From NCBI GenBank assembly GCA_023974075.1, contig CM043791.1, positions 22,642,662 through 22,706,661 of the forward strand: 64,000 bases of DNA, written 5' to 3'. The stretch is from Chaenocephalus aceratus. Lineage: Eukaryota; Chordata; Actinopteri; Perciformes; Channichthyidae. The notes beneath the pieces are model-generated. The model did not search any database and was not told the origin of the DNA. It saw only the letters and a list, made by a program, of their open reading frames with translations. The position numbers were made by a program, and so were the translations under genes. This document shows positions 36,530-53,183 of this stretch, one piece after another (position 1 is the first letter of the stretch; each line of letters begins with the position of its first letter).

Positions 36530-39500
36530 CTGTGAAAACAAATAGAGATCATTCAAAACAACAAAGCACAGAACATATTAAACGTCCTCTCGATCGTTTT
36601 GTCGAGAGGCACTGTGGGTTGAATTTAGTAATACCCACAAGTCATGGAATATAGTTAACGGCACACAACTAACAATCTGAATAACTCACTGATGGAAGAA
36701 AAGATAGCAGCATTAACCATTTATGGCTAGTCTGTTAATCTTTTAAAAGAGGGTTGAAGTACACCTGAGGAGCAGGGACTCACTTTTACTCCACAAGTTT
36801 GATGAATCACCTCCTGTCCTATGCTCCAGCAGAGTAAACCAGACACCTAAATAAGTGACACTTCTCTTTGAGGCTGATAATGCATAAATTGCCTTGTTAG
36901 CTCTGCTCATTGGTTTATATTTAATACAGTACTTGTAATGTCAGCTCAGAGGACATTTTAACATTAGCTGCACCTACTGTATGTTACATACTGAACCTGG
37001 AAAATGGGGATTCAAATATTTCACTGCATGAAAAAGAATGGGCTATGCAAAACATACATTTGAATTCTCCTATCTCAAACATTTTAAAAGGGTTTTAGTT
37101 ATGTATTTGTAAATAATTTTTGTCATTGTGAAAACCTATAATATCTGTGAATCATAACATAACTTTAAAGCATTATAGCGCATCGCAAATTGTGACATTA
37201 AGTGACAGTTTGACGTCTCTAATGAGCACATGGTTTTGCTTCACCACAGCAACTAAATAAAAACAGGTCAAAAACAGTGGCTCTTAAGTTTGTTTTTAGT
37301 ACAATGTGAAATAAAACTGCTGGGACACAAGACTCCTCCCTGTTTGCCTGAATTCACTTTAAACCTCTGCAGGCCTGCAGTTGTTTACCGCTGATTTCCG
37401 CTCCAGCAGATGATCAAGGCATCGCAGCACAAGAGAGATTCCCTGCGTGTCTGTGTTTCCACGCTTCACCTCTTCAGTAGCTTGCCAACCTATCAGAAAT
37501 TGAGACAGAGTGGCTCCAGATTTCTTTAAGCGGAACAAAAAGAGATTTCTTTAGATCCAATCTCTGGCAACTCTCTGCATCCACTGATGCTGTGAGAAAG
37601 AAGGCGGGACCTGTTCCACACAACACAAAGCAAGACAGCACTATCCACTCCAGCTGCTGACACTCCTATCATCTTTCCAGATAAAAAAAGGAAATTACAC
37701 GGGGGTCCTGCTGTGGCCTTAGCTGGAGAGCCTTCATTAGAAGGTCAGACATGCTGAAGATCCTCATCAAGCTGTTACAGCTGATCTGACTGGCAGTAAT
37801 ACTGGATTTAATACCGCAAAATGGGAGGCAGCCTTTGACTACTGCAGCAAAGGCTTGCATTATTTACAAAGACAGAAAATTGCTGAAAATACAGTACCGG
37901 GTATGCCAGGGGACCGATTAAGAGATAAAGTGTATTTTCCTTTTGCTTATCTGCTGGTGGAGGAGGGGTTTGTTGTGTTTCAGATATATAGGGTCCTTCC
38001 ATTAACCTTTCTCAGGTTTCCCAGGCCCATATTATACGCGGTTTTACGCTCCAAGGCAACCCTTATGATAAAATTAGATCAATACCTTAATATAAACCTA
38101 CAGACCAAAAGCATCCAACTGGAAATGCTTTACAAGCAGCAGTGCGTGCAGGAGAACTTTCATAGTCTCAGCATTTAATGAAGCAAAATGTCAAATGAAG
38201 CCATCCCACTCTGAAGGGGCCGGCACACTTCATTTCGCAGGCTCTGCCACCAGGCTCCATGGAGACCAATCTCAAGGTGAATTAACTGTCCTTGAATTAT
38301 TGATGTTTCACTCTAAATCGCTGCTGCGCAGTTTGAGGACATTTCAAAGAGCCAGTAAAGCCCTCCTCCATGAGGCCAGTAAACCCTGCACACTGCACAG
38401 GTCAAGTTATCTCACTCGGGTCACGATAATGACCGATACTCCTTTCAAGATGTGAAATGAGATCCACTGATTGGAAACATATCAGCTCCAGACATGTTAA
38501 AATGCCCCACCCTGCTCTAATCTCTGCAGCTGAGACGAGAGCAGGTACCAAAGGGCAATGATATTTTAAATTATGCATGCATTATTGAGTGCGGCATTTC
38601 CTCTGACAATGACTAGTTAACTTGAACAAGACAACACTGAGTGGATAAATTCAGTTCGTGCCGTTTCTCTTTGGCACAACAGCTCCACTTTACTGTCCGG
38701 ACTGACGATAGTTCTAAGAGCTTCTGTGGTGAAATGTGACGGCTGGTGGTACGAAGCGTCCTGCATCGAGAGGCCTCATTCACTCTCTCATTCACTGATG
38801 GTCCCTCACTGGGAAAACGCTTTGATGATGAAATTAAGTGAAATATGCTGCAGCAGCCCTTCTTGCTGTGCTATCTGTGTGTGAACCAGGCCTTCACTCT
38901 GACTGCTGTGAGGGACTGAGGCGTTAATCAGCTGTTTATGTGAATTACTTTCAAACATGTTTCCACTGATTTTTATGCTGCTCAAACCTTTTGAATATTC
39001 GATTTACAACAACCTATGATGTTTTTTCATGTTTAACAGTCGGTCAAATCCCAGCTAACCATGTCAACAGAACAACGTGACGGCATCCAGTGCGTGTTTC
39101 AAGTGACATCATGAGGCATATCAATGAATACAGCTACAAACAATATAATGTGGAAAATAAAATGTAATTTTACTCTCTATTTTCTGTATCTTGCTTCACT
39201 TTTTTTACATATGGATGTTATGGTATCCTTATCAACCAGCACAGCTACATGATTTGTCATTATGATTTAACATCGTAGCTCCGTCATAAGCATGTGTGAC
39301 TGTTTATGTAATTAAGGATGCATACAAGGCTATCAAATTCAAGTTGTATTATTATAATTTTTCAAGGGCATTCATTATTATAAATTAAGATCAATAAGTT
39401 AACATACTGTAAGGCCAACATCACTTGGTGCTTATCTATATAACAGTTACCGGTATTCACTGCTGCTTTAATGAAGCACCACTTACCAAACAAGGGGGTA

Positions 39501-42500
39501 GGTCAGAAGAGGGCGAAAGATTTACAAAAGGACCCTCGTCTGCAGACAAACTTCACAAACACCCCTCAATAATGAGATCATATTCATTAGTTGCTCGACA
39601 GTTTATAATGCATGGTCAGTAATAAGCACAACTTAAGTCTGCAACATTGTTCATTTGTACGCTTTCAGAGGGTCGCTCTTACGGAGGTCCACTTGAGTTT
39701 TCAAAGTAACGGAGGTTACAGAGAGCTTGTTTAACCACTCTTTAAATTGCTTATGTTTTAATGACCATCTGAATCTTCCTCTGCTCCTACTGTCAGAGAA
39801 AATAAATCCTCTTGAACACAAGAAATATCAAAGCCAGATAGTTATATTGCATGATATTTCAACCAAAGGAATAAGAAAGCATGCTTGGCCACACTGAAAA
39901 GTAAATCATTTAGAGAACAATTCCTCCAACACTTTCACACCGTAAAAGAGATTGAGGGTCTCTGTTTGATAATGTCTACAAGGCACTGAAACATGTTTTT
40001 TGTTTTTTTTTACAATCAAACACTTACTTAATATCCACTGCCAGTAACCTTCAGTGCCTTTGAGCATCATAGTGCTCATCCACAAAGTCAAACAAAGGAA
40101 CATTTTAATTTCAAACACTACATTTATGATTGGTTACAAATACATATTTTATAACATGTGTTCAAGGCTGAAGGACAATCTTATCTCCTCACAGGCCTGA
40201 GTCAGATAGTTTGGGAAGAAATGACTAATTCCATTAACATAAGTTTATCAGAAGAAAATAAATGTAAGTATCTATGCTACTATATAACATAATGTCTTCT
40301 TAACAGTCAGGAGGAACACTAGTAAAGAACAGATCGTTGTGCAGGAGCAATAAAGAAAACTAAATTCAGCGAGTGAAGTGCAGACAGGTGAAAGGAGTTT
40401 TGATAAGGTGGCCTTGCTCAGCGAAGACTGATGAGAGCGTGTTATCCTCCATGGCTTCTGTGCTTCCAGTGAATGATTAATGTGACATCATAAAGGCATT
40501 AAAGCTTCCAGCATCCGAGCCATGCATGTGAGTGGTGACTGCACTAACAAACCGCTAAGCAGCTATGATTCTCAGGGCCATTCACAACTCTCTGAATTAA
40601 ACTAGTGGCTGACAGGCTCCCTTGGCACTCAACACAAAGGGTTCCAGATGGGTCTGACCAATCCAATGACAGCCTGTGATGTGTGATAGTGGGCTTAATA
40701 TTAACAGTCATATTATCATCATGTCAGAGGGGATACCTCTTCATGTCCCTCATACTTAACAGAAACCCAGAGGATCAAACAAATCTCCATAAGGAAAACA
40801 AACAAGGACAGACAGACATGAAGCAGGTCCATGCAGCAGAGAGGCTTTCTTTACACAGAGAGATATTCAAGGTAGAAGTGCCGTCATGCTCTCAGCTCAC
40901 ACTGAAACAGAGCAGAGCTTTGACAGAGCCCCTGCTTGATCAACTGAATGGAAAGAGATCAAGCAGCATTTTTTAGCAACACTACAATTACAGGGCCAAA
41001 GTTTCCATTTCTGCTGTTCTGCAGAATACCAATGAGAATATCTCTTTCAATATAAACACATTCGAGTCATATATTTATCTAAAGAACAAGCATCAAAGAT
41101 CATTGTGCATGGCATCTTTTATTATGGATATTCAGGCTTCATGTACGACCACTATCATTTCCCATCTAGAGGCAGTTGCTGTCGTGAGATGGTGATTCAC
41201 AATGCCTGTATTCTCCATTACCTATAAATGCGGAGGTGGGGTGGATGGAGGTTGGTGAGATTAAAGTCCGGAGAGGGAGAGGGAAGCAATTGTTGATGCC
41301 GTTCACATTAGGTCATTAGGATGAGAAATGGTCTTGATATTTAACAACGCTGCAACGTGTCACGCATATGAGAGTGGGGGAGGGTTATCCGCCCAACAAA
41401 ATGAGTGAGAGCCCAAGAAGAAGAAAATGATTTTTGTTCACACTGCAGCTGTGGCAGGGTGTGTCTACGTATTTCACCACCAGACAAAATGACTGCAGCG
41501 TTACCATGCTATGAACATTTTAACTTTGCAATTTCACACCTGGGAAAAAGCCAAATAAAAACATATTATTTGAGAGAGTGAAGTGCATCAAGACAGGAAA
41601 TATGATCATCTTCACTGCACGAAAGTAAGGAGGATTTCTTTGTGAAATTGCCATGGTTGAAACACTTTGGTGAACAAGATGATAAAGGCAAATGGACAAA
41701 TCTAACTGGCTTGACTCAGAAACCAACAGAGATGAAAGGTAGAATGATAATCTGGCTTTGTGCCACTGTAAACGTTCGGGGCAGTGGGCAAGTCATAGTT
41801 GAACAGAATTAAACAAGGTTGCCGAAACTCTATGTGGGTTCAAATGGGATTATACCCCTAATCCCCTTGATCTGCATACACTGATACACATCCATAATCC
41901 CTCACCTCACAAGGGTTTAAAAAGAGATGATATAAAGTGAGCTAATTTAGAAAAGAACACCAGAATACCAAACTGTGGTTTTGAGAAAGGGGGAAGAGAG
42001 CTGCTTTTAGGAGGAGCTGATGTTTGTGTTTAGATCAGGTAGCTACAGGCAGCCTGTGCTAAGCTCTTTGAAGCTCTGTTAAAATAAGCACAAAGCAAGT
42101 AAATAGGGCAAAGAAATGCGGTGCCGAAAATGTCAGAGGGTTGGAATGTTGTTTTGATGTCAGACAAAACAACCGAGGAAAGAACCCTTTTTTTTACCAA
42201 AGATGAAACCACATTGTCACAAAACTGTCATCCTTTCTTTCCCTTGTTACAAACCGATTCAATGGATAAGTCTACCATTGGTGCATAATTACCATTATCA
42301 CATCCTCCATGGTAAATCCTGTTATCCAAGGAAATACTCTTATGTAATTATAAACACTAAATATGAAATACAATTACATTTCAAATGCATTGTAGTATGG
42401 ATGTAATGAGTTTTGATTATGTAAATGTTGCCATGGGCCGTAATCACTGTAATAATGTTTGATTTATTGTGATTCTGAACAAAGGAGGCATTCATCAACC

Positions 42501-45500
42501 ACCTGCAAGCGAACAATTGCTTGTTTTGACAGAGAAAGAGAGGATTAGGAGGAGTTGTCAATCACAAAGAAACTTCCTCTCTCCGGGTGAATCAAATAAC
42601 TATTGAAAGTCGTGACAGCGACTTCACTTCCTTCCCTTGTGATCTAACAAGAAAATCCTTCTCCAGAGGACGTAACGAGCCCAATCCAATTTCCCCCTGG
42701 CAAGAATAGAACAACCCTCTCTCTCTCAGAGGCAGTAAGAGATGAACAATTAGTTTTGTTAATACAGTTTTACACATACCTTTGCAGTCACATTTGATCC
42801 TATTTTGAACTTTTCAACATGCTTGACATTATATCATGGTGTGATTCTCATCTCCCGTATCCCCTCTGTATCACAAGGCAACACCACTTTCACCCCCCCT
42901 CTGGTGCTGGGTGGCCAATAATGGAATTCATACCATGTTACACCGGGACACCCTGACCTGCTCTGTGGTGGTTATTGCTTACTTTAGATTGCAATCTGCT
43001 GGCAGACTGATCGGTTGTGGCTGCTGAATAGATTAACAACATGGGAGTGTTAGAGTGGGGCAGCAGGGCGCTCGTTCAGAGGCTCTCTGGGTGCTTTTCA
43101 CCTTTCCATCAGATCACAGCCTGTGGCCAAGACAGAAATGAATCCGCTCTGATCATAAGTGTATTAAAACCAGCTAATCTTTCCGCAGAGTAAAAACATC
43201 CGCTGCCCTTAAGCTTGAGGCCTCCATTACTACTGTGAGCACAGACATCTATTGACTTATTATCCACTAAGGTTTATTAAGACAAGACTTTTAATATCAT
43301 TACATTAACTTATTTTCAAGGAAGAAGAAAGAATAATTGGAGATTTTAAAGTGTTTTGCTATGCAGAAGTCATGGAAGATTCATAAACAGAGCAATTTAA
43401 CTGAAGTCTAAGGGAGAAAAATAAATTCTACAAGAACTGTGCCTCTTTGAAGGATATTTTTGCCTCTTATGGAGCCAAAATGGCACCTAATAAATCCCTG
43501 TTTCTCCAGACAAAATGGTTCTTGTAGAATCAGCCCCATTGAGGTTTCCTCACCTAAGCAGGAATACACATTATTGGAAAAATGATCCTTGTTAGCCCAA
43601 ATTGGCCCTTAGCGAGGCAGCAGCATGCTCTAATTGTGTGTGATGTCCCGCGGCACAAGATGATGTTACTGTAAACCGTCTAAAACACTTCACCTCCCAG
43701 TCAAGTAATACCAAAACACACAGGGTTAAACAGGCAAAGAAAACTTTCTCCACACAGTATCAAGAGCACTTAGATTAAGCATTTTTAGTCTCACCAAAAA
43801 TGAACTTCTCTCACTTCAACTCATTATTTCAATCTGCAGCTTTTTACCCCCCTCCTCATCTCGGAGGGATTGCAGCTGTGTAGCCCGGAGTCAGTCAAGA
43901 AACTACACTAACCATCAACTTTAAAAGCACTAAGAGTAAACTTCTGGTGAGTCACACAACCCTGCTACTGGGCACAGTAGTTTTACATCTTGCGAGCATG
44001 ACATTTAGATGTGTCTGACCTCTTTGCATACATTCAGATTTGTAATTCTGATTGTTTTGTGGTGTTGTATTTTGGAATAGGGTATGTAAATCTGAACTGT
44101 CTTCTACCAAGTACTAACAGGTCCTAGCTGACCGCTTGCGAAACCGTGCCCCAAGCAGAGACTGTCCAATGGGACTGCAGTAAGAGTGTTACTCAGCATT
44201 TTAAGAGTTTGAATACTGATCTCTCTCTGTTAAGTGTTTCCTAAATCAAAAACAACCCCGCGAGTGAGCCCCCGAAGCAGTAATTTGTTAAAAAAGGGAT
44301 CTGTCAGGTTTATTTCCGGATGCTATCAACTTTTCGGGAAACATTAGTTCCACTGTTCTGCTCTTTATTGGATTTGAAAACATTTATACAGACAGCTTTA
44401 TGTTTGCATGTATGTCGGTACGTCCACACATCTTTAAACCAAATGAAACAAATATATTTTTTGAAAATACAAACTGACTGCTGTGAATACAAACAAAGTC
44501 ATTAAATAAGCAGCTTAACAGTCTGTAGCAGATGTCTACAGGCAAAAATTACAGTCTAAATAAATTAGGTTGGCTTTGGTACCTCTGAGTGACATCAGGG
44601 GACATAGTTTAAGGAATGTAAATTACTTCCAATGGTTATTGTGACACTTTGATAATTTGCAAACTGCATGCAAAGGTGTAGCAACATTAGCAAAGGGGAG
44701 CAGGGGAGCCAATAAAAAAACTTGATAGCTACAGTGTTCTCTTATATCCTCAATCAGGACTTTGCAGAGTCAGTGATGATATTCTTCCAATTTTAAATAA
44801 CAGCCCTAAAGGCAAAGTTATGCTTTTTAGCACAATGGAGTCAGATTAGTTACAGCACAAATCATACTTCTTTTGTTTATCCACAGATATACTGTGAGCT
44901 GCAGAAACAAGGGAGAGAAGAGAAAAAAGTGATACCACTACAGAGCCTCGATGAGAACAGTACTCATAAAGTTGAATCAACACCTCAGACTCAGTGACAG
45001 CAAATATGAAACAATATAGGATTCACAGATTTAGTATTTATTGTGTTTACTGTTGCGGTTATTGCATTACATTGTACTGCTGTTGCTGTGTTCAATACTT
45101 AGTCTCAAATTAAGTTAAAGGGAGCAAAAACGATGCTTGGAGATATACGAGTGCAGATAGAGTGTTGAAATGAGGTCTGGTCCTCAGTGGGAACAAGAGA
45201 ACGAGAGCTTGAGGGAATTTAAGTAAATAAATCAAGGCTTTACTGAAGTTCAGATATTTATATAGTTTTATATTTTGACCTGTTTTGGTAGAAAGTTCAG
45301 TGAGTCAATTATCCAGTGAAAGCAGAACCAAGCTTAATTTAGTAAACATCTTTATCCTCCATCTGTTCACTGTTTAGCATTCATCATCTGCACTGGTGTG
45401 AGCAGTTGTCATTTAACGTTTGTCAATGTGTCAATCAGAGACCAATCACCAAACTGTCAGAGTTCATTGTTTTAACTTGGTATTCCCCGAGGCCTCGGTC

Positions 45501-46859
45501 TGAAGTGTGAAATCGACTGTGTGTCGACCACTGCACATATTAGGCTGTAAATTATCACACCGGTGGAAATCTGTGATAAAATAAGATTTAAGATATCAAG
45601 CGTGTTTCGATTTTGATCAAACCTGGTTCAGCTTTAATCCAATGATTTCCTTATCAACAAGTACAATTTAAAGAGAATATTTATCAGTGTATCTGCACTT
45701 TCATCTCGTCTGTCTTTATCTTTTCATTTTTCAGTTCTACCCCTGGGATCATTTCAATCTAATCTCTGCTTGGCCTTTGACTTTGAAGTTTTGAATCCCG
45801 CTTTGGTGCAGACTCTGAGGAGCTATAAAGACACATTTGAACAGTTTAGGGTGAAGGCTTCTGTCACACAGTCTAGCATTATAAAGTCAATATTACATCA
45901 AACTTCCAGGGTACTTCCACATCCCAGAAGAGCAGGAATTTTACCTCAAAATATCTTCCTCTGAACGAAGCCATTTGTAATTAATCTCTTGTGTAGACTT
46001 TGTGTATCGGGACAACCAAACAAGAGAGCTCTTATACGTTTTTTTTATAGATCCTACAGACAGTGGCTGACCTCTAACCTGAGCTAAATGCCAAATTAAG
46101 TGCACTAGAAGTTACTTAACACAACTTTCATTTGAGTAAATATTTTCCTGAAATTCCTACTCATTTGCCAGATTGTTGTAGAGACAACTGAAAGAAGAGA
46201 TTATTACTCTTAAAGATGGTTTGGGATGAAATAGTCTGTTAAAAGTATTGTGGGCAAACTATTTCTCACTTGGCTAAACATCTTATTAAACAATGTTGTA
46301 AGAGGACATTCCTGTGTTCAGGCAATAGCTTAGAGAGCTGGAAAACATGCAACATTTAGAGAGAACATGTTACAGGCTTGCCAACAGAGATACTTTCTCA
46401 TGAAAATATGGCAATAACTTCTTGATAATTTGACTACTTTCAATAAAATGCATTATTATTCCTCCTATCTTTGCAGTTGAAAAAAGGAGACTGATCCCTG
46501 AATATTGCTTTTTACCAAATAATTGTATGTAGACAGATTGATCCTTGACAATACATTGTAATAGCCTACTGTATAATGATCTCAGTTGTCCTTTGATCTT
46601 TTTAATCCAACATGCATATTTTTTTTTAATGTTGTTTTCTATATTTCTATGAATCTCTTTCTCCCCAGTGCTGCCATGGGTGCAGCCAACCCTCCCACGA
46701 GAATCACTGCGGTTTTGCATATGGTTAATTTCCTGCTTGAAGCATACATCGGGAGGGCACGGTTACAATATGCTAATGAGATAAACATGCTAATATTGTG
46801 GGCATTTATAAACTCGAGTGTGTGGTATAATTTACAAAACCAACAGAAAGGTTACTGCC

Positions 46860-47770
46860 TCTCTCCTGCATCCGATGAGACACCAGAGGTGGTGGTCTCA
46901 TTGGATGCAGAGAAAGCGTTCGACAGGGTGGAGTGGGGCTTTCTATTTGAGGTCCTTAAGAGGTTCAGCCTCGGATCCAAATGTGTGTCCTGGATAGCAT
47001 TGTTATACTCTTCACCCAAGGCTTCAGTGAATAGTAACAGGATGAATTCTCAATATTTTACACTAGGCAGAGGAACTTGCCAGCGTTGCCCTTTAAGCCT
47101 GTTACTATTCGCCATGGCGATCGAACCCTTATCAATTGCACTTAAATCTGCCAGCTTTAAACAAGGAATTATCAGATATGGTTCAGAACACATACTCTCG
47201 TTATACGCTGACGACTTACTATTGTTCATTTTTAACCCTATATCTACCATTCGTCAGATAATTGATCTGTTAACTCGATTCGGAATCTTTTCAGGGTACA
47301 AATTAAACTTTTCCAAGAGTGAGTGGCCCTCCAGATCCTTTAAGATGTCCAGGAGTAATTTTAAGTACTTAGGTGTGAATATATGTGGAAAACTCTCAGA
47401 CCTTTACAAAAACAACGTCCCACCACTAATTGACAAACTTAAATCTGATTTGGAAAGGTGGAATCATTTTAATTTAACTATCGCTGGGAGGGACACTGTA
47501 TCAAAATGAACGTGCTTCCTCCCTTCCTGTACCTCTTTCAATGTCTGCCAGTCTTCCTACCCAAATCACTTTTTTGTAAAATCGACACACTAATCTCCTC
47601 TTTTTTATGGCAAGGGAAGACTCCTAGAATTAGCAGAGAGCTTTTACAAAGGCACAGATCTATAGGAGGATTGGCGCTTCCAAACATAAGACACTACTAT
47701 TGGGCAGCAAATATCCACAAAATAATTTTATGGATTAAGGAACCAACATTGAGTTTTTTATATACATGTA
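46860..47770 (+). pseudogene. L1 ORF2 reverse transcriptase fragment
   Basis: Reads EVVVSLDAEKAFDRVEWGFL, QYFTLGRGTCQRCPLSLLLF, YADD at 47204-47215 and YKLNFSKSEWPSRSF, then after a one-base frameshift near 47505 MNVLPPFLYLFQCLPVFLPK and IGGLALPNIRHYYWAANIHK. SLDAEKAFDRVEW and YFTLGRGT are L1-clade hallmarks. The usual RQGCPLSP motif is altered to CQRCPLSL. The frame stops at the TG array, short of the normal C-terminus. Confidence 0.88.
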
Positions 47771-49093
<1,323 letters not shown>

Positions 49094-49458
49094 TATTAAG
49101 AAAGGTTACTGCCATTTGTATAATGAACTCTATTACCGCATTACTACACAAAGTATGATTCCCTCCCACAGGCTAGTCACATAATCACAACCAAGAGAGC
49201 CACAATGTTTTTCTGTAAAAGATGACATTCACCTGCATCAGTCAATCATTTAGCTTTGCATTTCGTCAGCTAGCAATAACTTTGATACATGTTTCTCATT
49301 CAAACCAGATTTTAAACAGAAAGCATCTGTATCACTTTGGTGCTTCATAGCTTACATTCCTTCCTCTGGCATACATTTATTTCTTAATAAATGTATGGGG
49401 GGGGAGCCATACATCTCATCTGACCTGTTATTTTCCCCAAGACAAATAAGATAACATT

Positions 49459-49595
<137 letters not shown>

Positions 49596-50514
49596 GGGTC
49601 ATATATTAATCTAAATGCAGATACAAGGAATCCCACAGCATGATGAATATTGTTTGCATACATACAATGCAGTGTAATGATTTATTTTAGGATGTACAGA
49701 TTTTGAGCCTTGTAAAAAGTAATAGCTACATTAGACTTGGTCAAGTCATGGGAAAAATGTTGTGCTTATCGTTAATGTTAAGGTAAGACTAAACAGGGAG
49801 TCAGAAATAAATATTTGGCTGAATCTAATTTTCTTTCACAAACATTCATCCATAACTAATTTGCATTGGCTTATTCATTTTGATATCACTCAAACTGCTT
49901 AGAGTACTGCTTATTTTGTAATACAAATAATGTAATATGTAACCGCACTGTGTGTATCTGCAAATCTTTGTCACAGAAATGTCGACACCTGCGAAAAAGC
50001 TCATCAGCATATCTTCCCACATGAACTTGAAAAGCAAATTTGTATTATGATATACCAGGTGCCTGATCGGTATTGCACATCTAACATTCAAAACAGATAT
50101 GAGAAGGAGATTGCTGACTTCTCAGCTACTTCCATTATCAGCTCTAGAAATAACAACATTTTTAATTCTTATCTATCAATTGCCAGATTGGGCTAGTGAG
50201 TTGTTAGATTTAGTAGCTTAACTTTGCCCCAGGCAATGCTTTTTGTGAAGCCCTTACATAGTGGGAACACCTTGTGGATATGTGTAGACGACCACCCTCT
50301 GGACACAAAGGTTTGGTCAAAAAAACCTGCATAGATAGTTACAAATTGGCTAGATCATGACTGAGATACATTTTGGGTAAGGGTGTTGGGAGGTGTGTAG
50401 ATTTTATGTTAAAATAACATCAATATTACAGTAAGACTAAGCTAAGTCAGTCAAATGTCCTCACAAGTATAGTACACATCTCTGAGTGTATGCTGCTAAG
50501 AGGAAATCAGGCTC

Positions 50515-52573
50515 AGAGGTAGAATGGCTGCGTTTTAGGCAGCTAAGGAATAGCTTCACACCGCAAATCAAAAGTGCTAAATCAAAGTACTATCTGTCAG
50601 TAACCACAAGAATCTGAATAATCCTGGAAAATGTTGGAAAGCCATTAAATCTTTATCCACCGGTGATATCCGTAATGAGCTACCTCCGTGCCTTACCACA
50701 GCATCTGGCACTATATCGGACAGGGCTCCTATGCTCAATTGCTTTAATGAGCATTATGTGTCCTGTGGTTCTCTATTTGATTCTGTCACTAACTCTGCTT
50801 CTGTGAACACTACAGTCTGTGACTCTGAAAAACGTGTGTTGGAAAACCCTTTTAGTTTTACCCCTTTTACTGTTGATGTTGTTCGTGAAGCTTTAACCAA
50901 GTTAGATCCTAAGAAACCGGCTGATCCGGACAACTTAGAACCTTTCTTTTTAAAGATAGCTGCAGATTGTATTGCTCCACCTCTCACTACTCTTTTTAAC
51001 CTCTCCCTCAGCACTAACACAATTCCAAAATTGTGGAAGTCAGCGAATGTCCTGCCTTTGCTAAAAGGAGGGGAGGCCACCTTATTAAATAACTATAGGC
51101 CCATCTCTAAATGATCAGTTCTGGCTAAGGTTCTTGAACGCTTAGTGAGTGAACAGGTAAAGGTGTTTTTATGTACAAATGACATCCTGTCTAAACATCA
51201 GTCAGGCTTCAGAAAGAAACACAGCACCATCACTGCCACAATGAAAGTGGTGAATGACATTACTAGTATTTTAGATAATAAGCAGAGTTGTGCAGCTCTG
51301 TTTATTGACCTTTCCAAAGCGTTTGACACCGTTGATCATCACATTTTAAAGCAGAGGCTAACCAGTATAGGTATGTCCAGCCATGCAGTGGGTGGTTTGT
51401 AAACTACCTCTCTGAAAGGTCCCAATGTGTTCACTTTGATGGGCTGTCTTCTGAGTGGTTGAACATTTCTAATGGTGTTCCACAAGGTTCTGTTTTAGGT
51501 CCACTTTTATTCTCCATCTAAATCAACAGCGTAGGTGAAAATGTGGATGAAGCTACTTTACATTTTTATGCGGATGATACTGTGATGTATTGTGCAGGTC
51601 CCTCCATTAAGGAGGCTGGTGTTAAATTACAGGCTGTTTTTAACATTATTCAGACTCAGTTCTCTGAACTAAAGCTTCTTTTAAATGTGGATAAAACCAA
51701 GGTAATGCTCTTTTCTAAAGCTAAAAAGACACCAGAGCCTGTTTTAGATATTGTAACTACGCAAGGAATAAAACTTGAAGTGGTTACCTGTTACAAATAC
51801 CTTGGTATCTGGCTTGATGATTGTCTCACTTTTAAACTTCATGTCAATAACCTGCTTAAAAAGCTGAGGGTTAGGCTAGGTTTCTTCTACAGGAACAAGT
51901 CCTGTTTCTCGCTTGAGGCCAGGAAAAGGCTAGTCACTGTGACCTTTTTACCTGTGCTGGACTATGGGGATCTGATGTATATGAATGCACCTGCCAATTA
52001 CCTGAGCAAATTGGATGCTGCCTATCACAGTGCTCTGAGATTTGTCACAAATTGTAAAGCGCTTACACATCACTGTACACTGTATACCAAGGCAGGTTTA
52101 CCATCACTCTCTGTACGGAGGCTCAGTCATTGGTACACGTTTATCTATAAAGCTTTGTTGGGTAAACTCCCGTATTATATCTGCTCTCTGATAACACAGA
52201 GAGTTGCAAGCAGCTATTGTCTGAGGTCACATGATGTGGTCTTGTTAGATGTGCCAAGAGCAAGGACTGTCTTAGGTAAGACAGCTTTTATGTGCGCAGC
52301 TCCACTTGCTTGGAACAATCTTCAGCAAGAATTGAAACTGAGCAATCTCATTCCTCTGCATGTTTTTAAAGCTAGGCTAAGTGAAATGCTTGCTGATACA
52401 ATGGGCACTTGTAAATGTCTATAACTATGTATCCTGTAAATATAATGTATAATGTCCTTTATTGTTTTATGTTTCATGTGGAACCTATATGCTGCAGGTC
52501 TCGCTTGAAAAAGAGATCTATGATCTCAAGGGACCAATCTGGATAAATAAAGGTTTGAAATGAAATGAAATGA
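50515..52573 (+). mobile_element. Non-LTR retrotransposon (CR1/L2/Rex-like), 5'-truncated
   Basis: Carries the polymerase and C-terminal region of a LINE, but the apurinic endonuclease is absent. The 3' end has GAGATCTATGATCTCAAGGG, GGATAAATAAAGG and a short GAAAT tandem tail (52556-52573), the style of CR1/L2-related fish LINEs. No clear target duplication was found, which is common in that group. Clade from recall. Confidence 0.85.
50524..52424 (+). pseudogene. LINE reverse transcriptase with stops and frameshifts
   Basis: Recognisable in order: KCWKAIKSLSTGD (about 50631), FTPFTVDVVREALTKLDPKK (about 50860), NNYRPIS (about 51088), an in-frame TGA at 51112, [31 protein letters not shown] (about 51300), a frameshift near 51391 after [20 protein letters not shown], an in-frame TAA near 51520, YADD at 51567-51578, NVDKTKVMLFS, YKYLGIWLD and a 293-codon uninterrupted end to 52424. 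At least one more frameshift lies near 50615. It is dead but moderately young: the last 880 bases are still open. Confidence 0.9.
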
Positions 52574-53160
52574 GGAAGGAGCAAACTGAAGGCAGAACAA
52601 GAGATAGAGGTTTGGGGGAACAAAACAAAATGCAAGCACAATGAGCAGAAAGGGGGTCAGGCTATAAAAAAAGAATCTGGAGGATGGATGGAGGGAGAAT
52701 AAATGAGAGATGAAGTGTGGAAAATAGGGAAAGGCTGCTGATGTGCTTCTTAAGCAGGTCATTGGACGCGGTGTGCCGTGGGAGGGCTTGTTTAAGCATG
52801 GCTAACAGATTTCCTCAGTCCCTGCGGGAGCTTTTCCTTAAAGCTCCGGTCCAGAGAGGCACTGTCACATCAGGACGCATGATAAGGAAATGGAGCACAT
52901 GGCCATTAAATAACTTCTAAAATGTCGTCCATCACAGGAGGCGAGGAAAACTTCATTACCCATGGGTGCCATTTGGCTATTCAAATGGGGCAGAGCTTGA
53001 TAAAACTGTATTTCATTAAATCAAAATAAACCTGTACTTTTCCTCAATTGCTATATTTCCTGACATAATAGCTGTTGGAACAGTTAATAGCAGCACAAGT
53101 GAATGTTGTTATAAAGACTCAGTCCTTCAATTTGAAAGCTGCGGTCTGTAACGACAAACA

Positions 53161-53183
53161 TATCATCATCATCATCATCATCG
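53161..53183. repeat. (ATC)n microsatellite
   Basis: Seven ATC units followed by GCCCTC. Confidence 0.9.
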
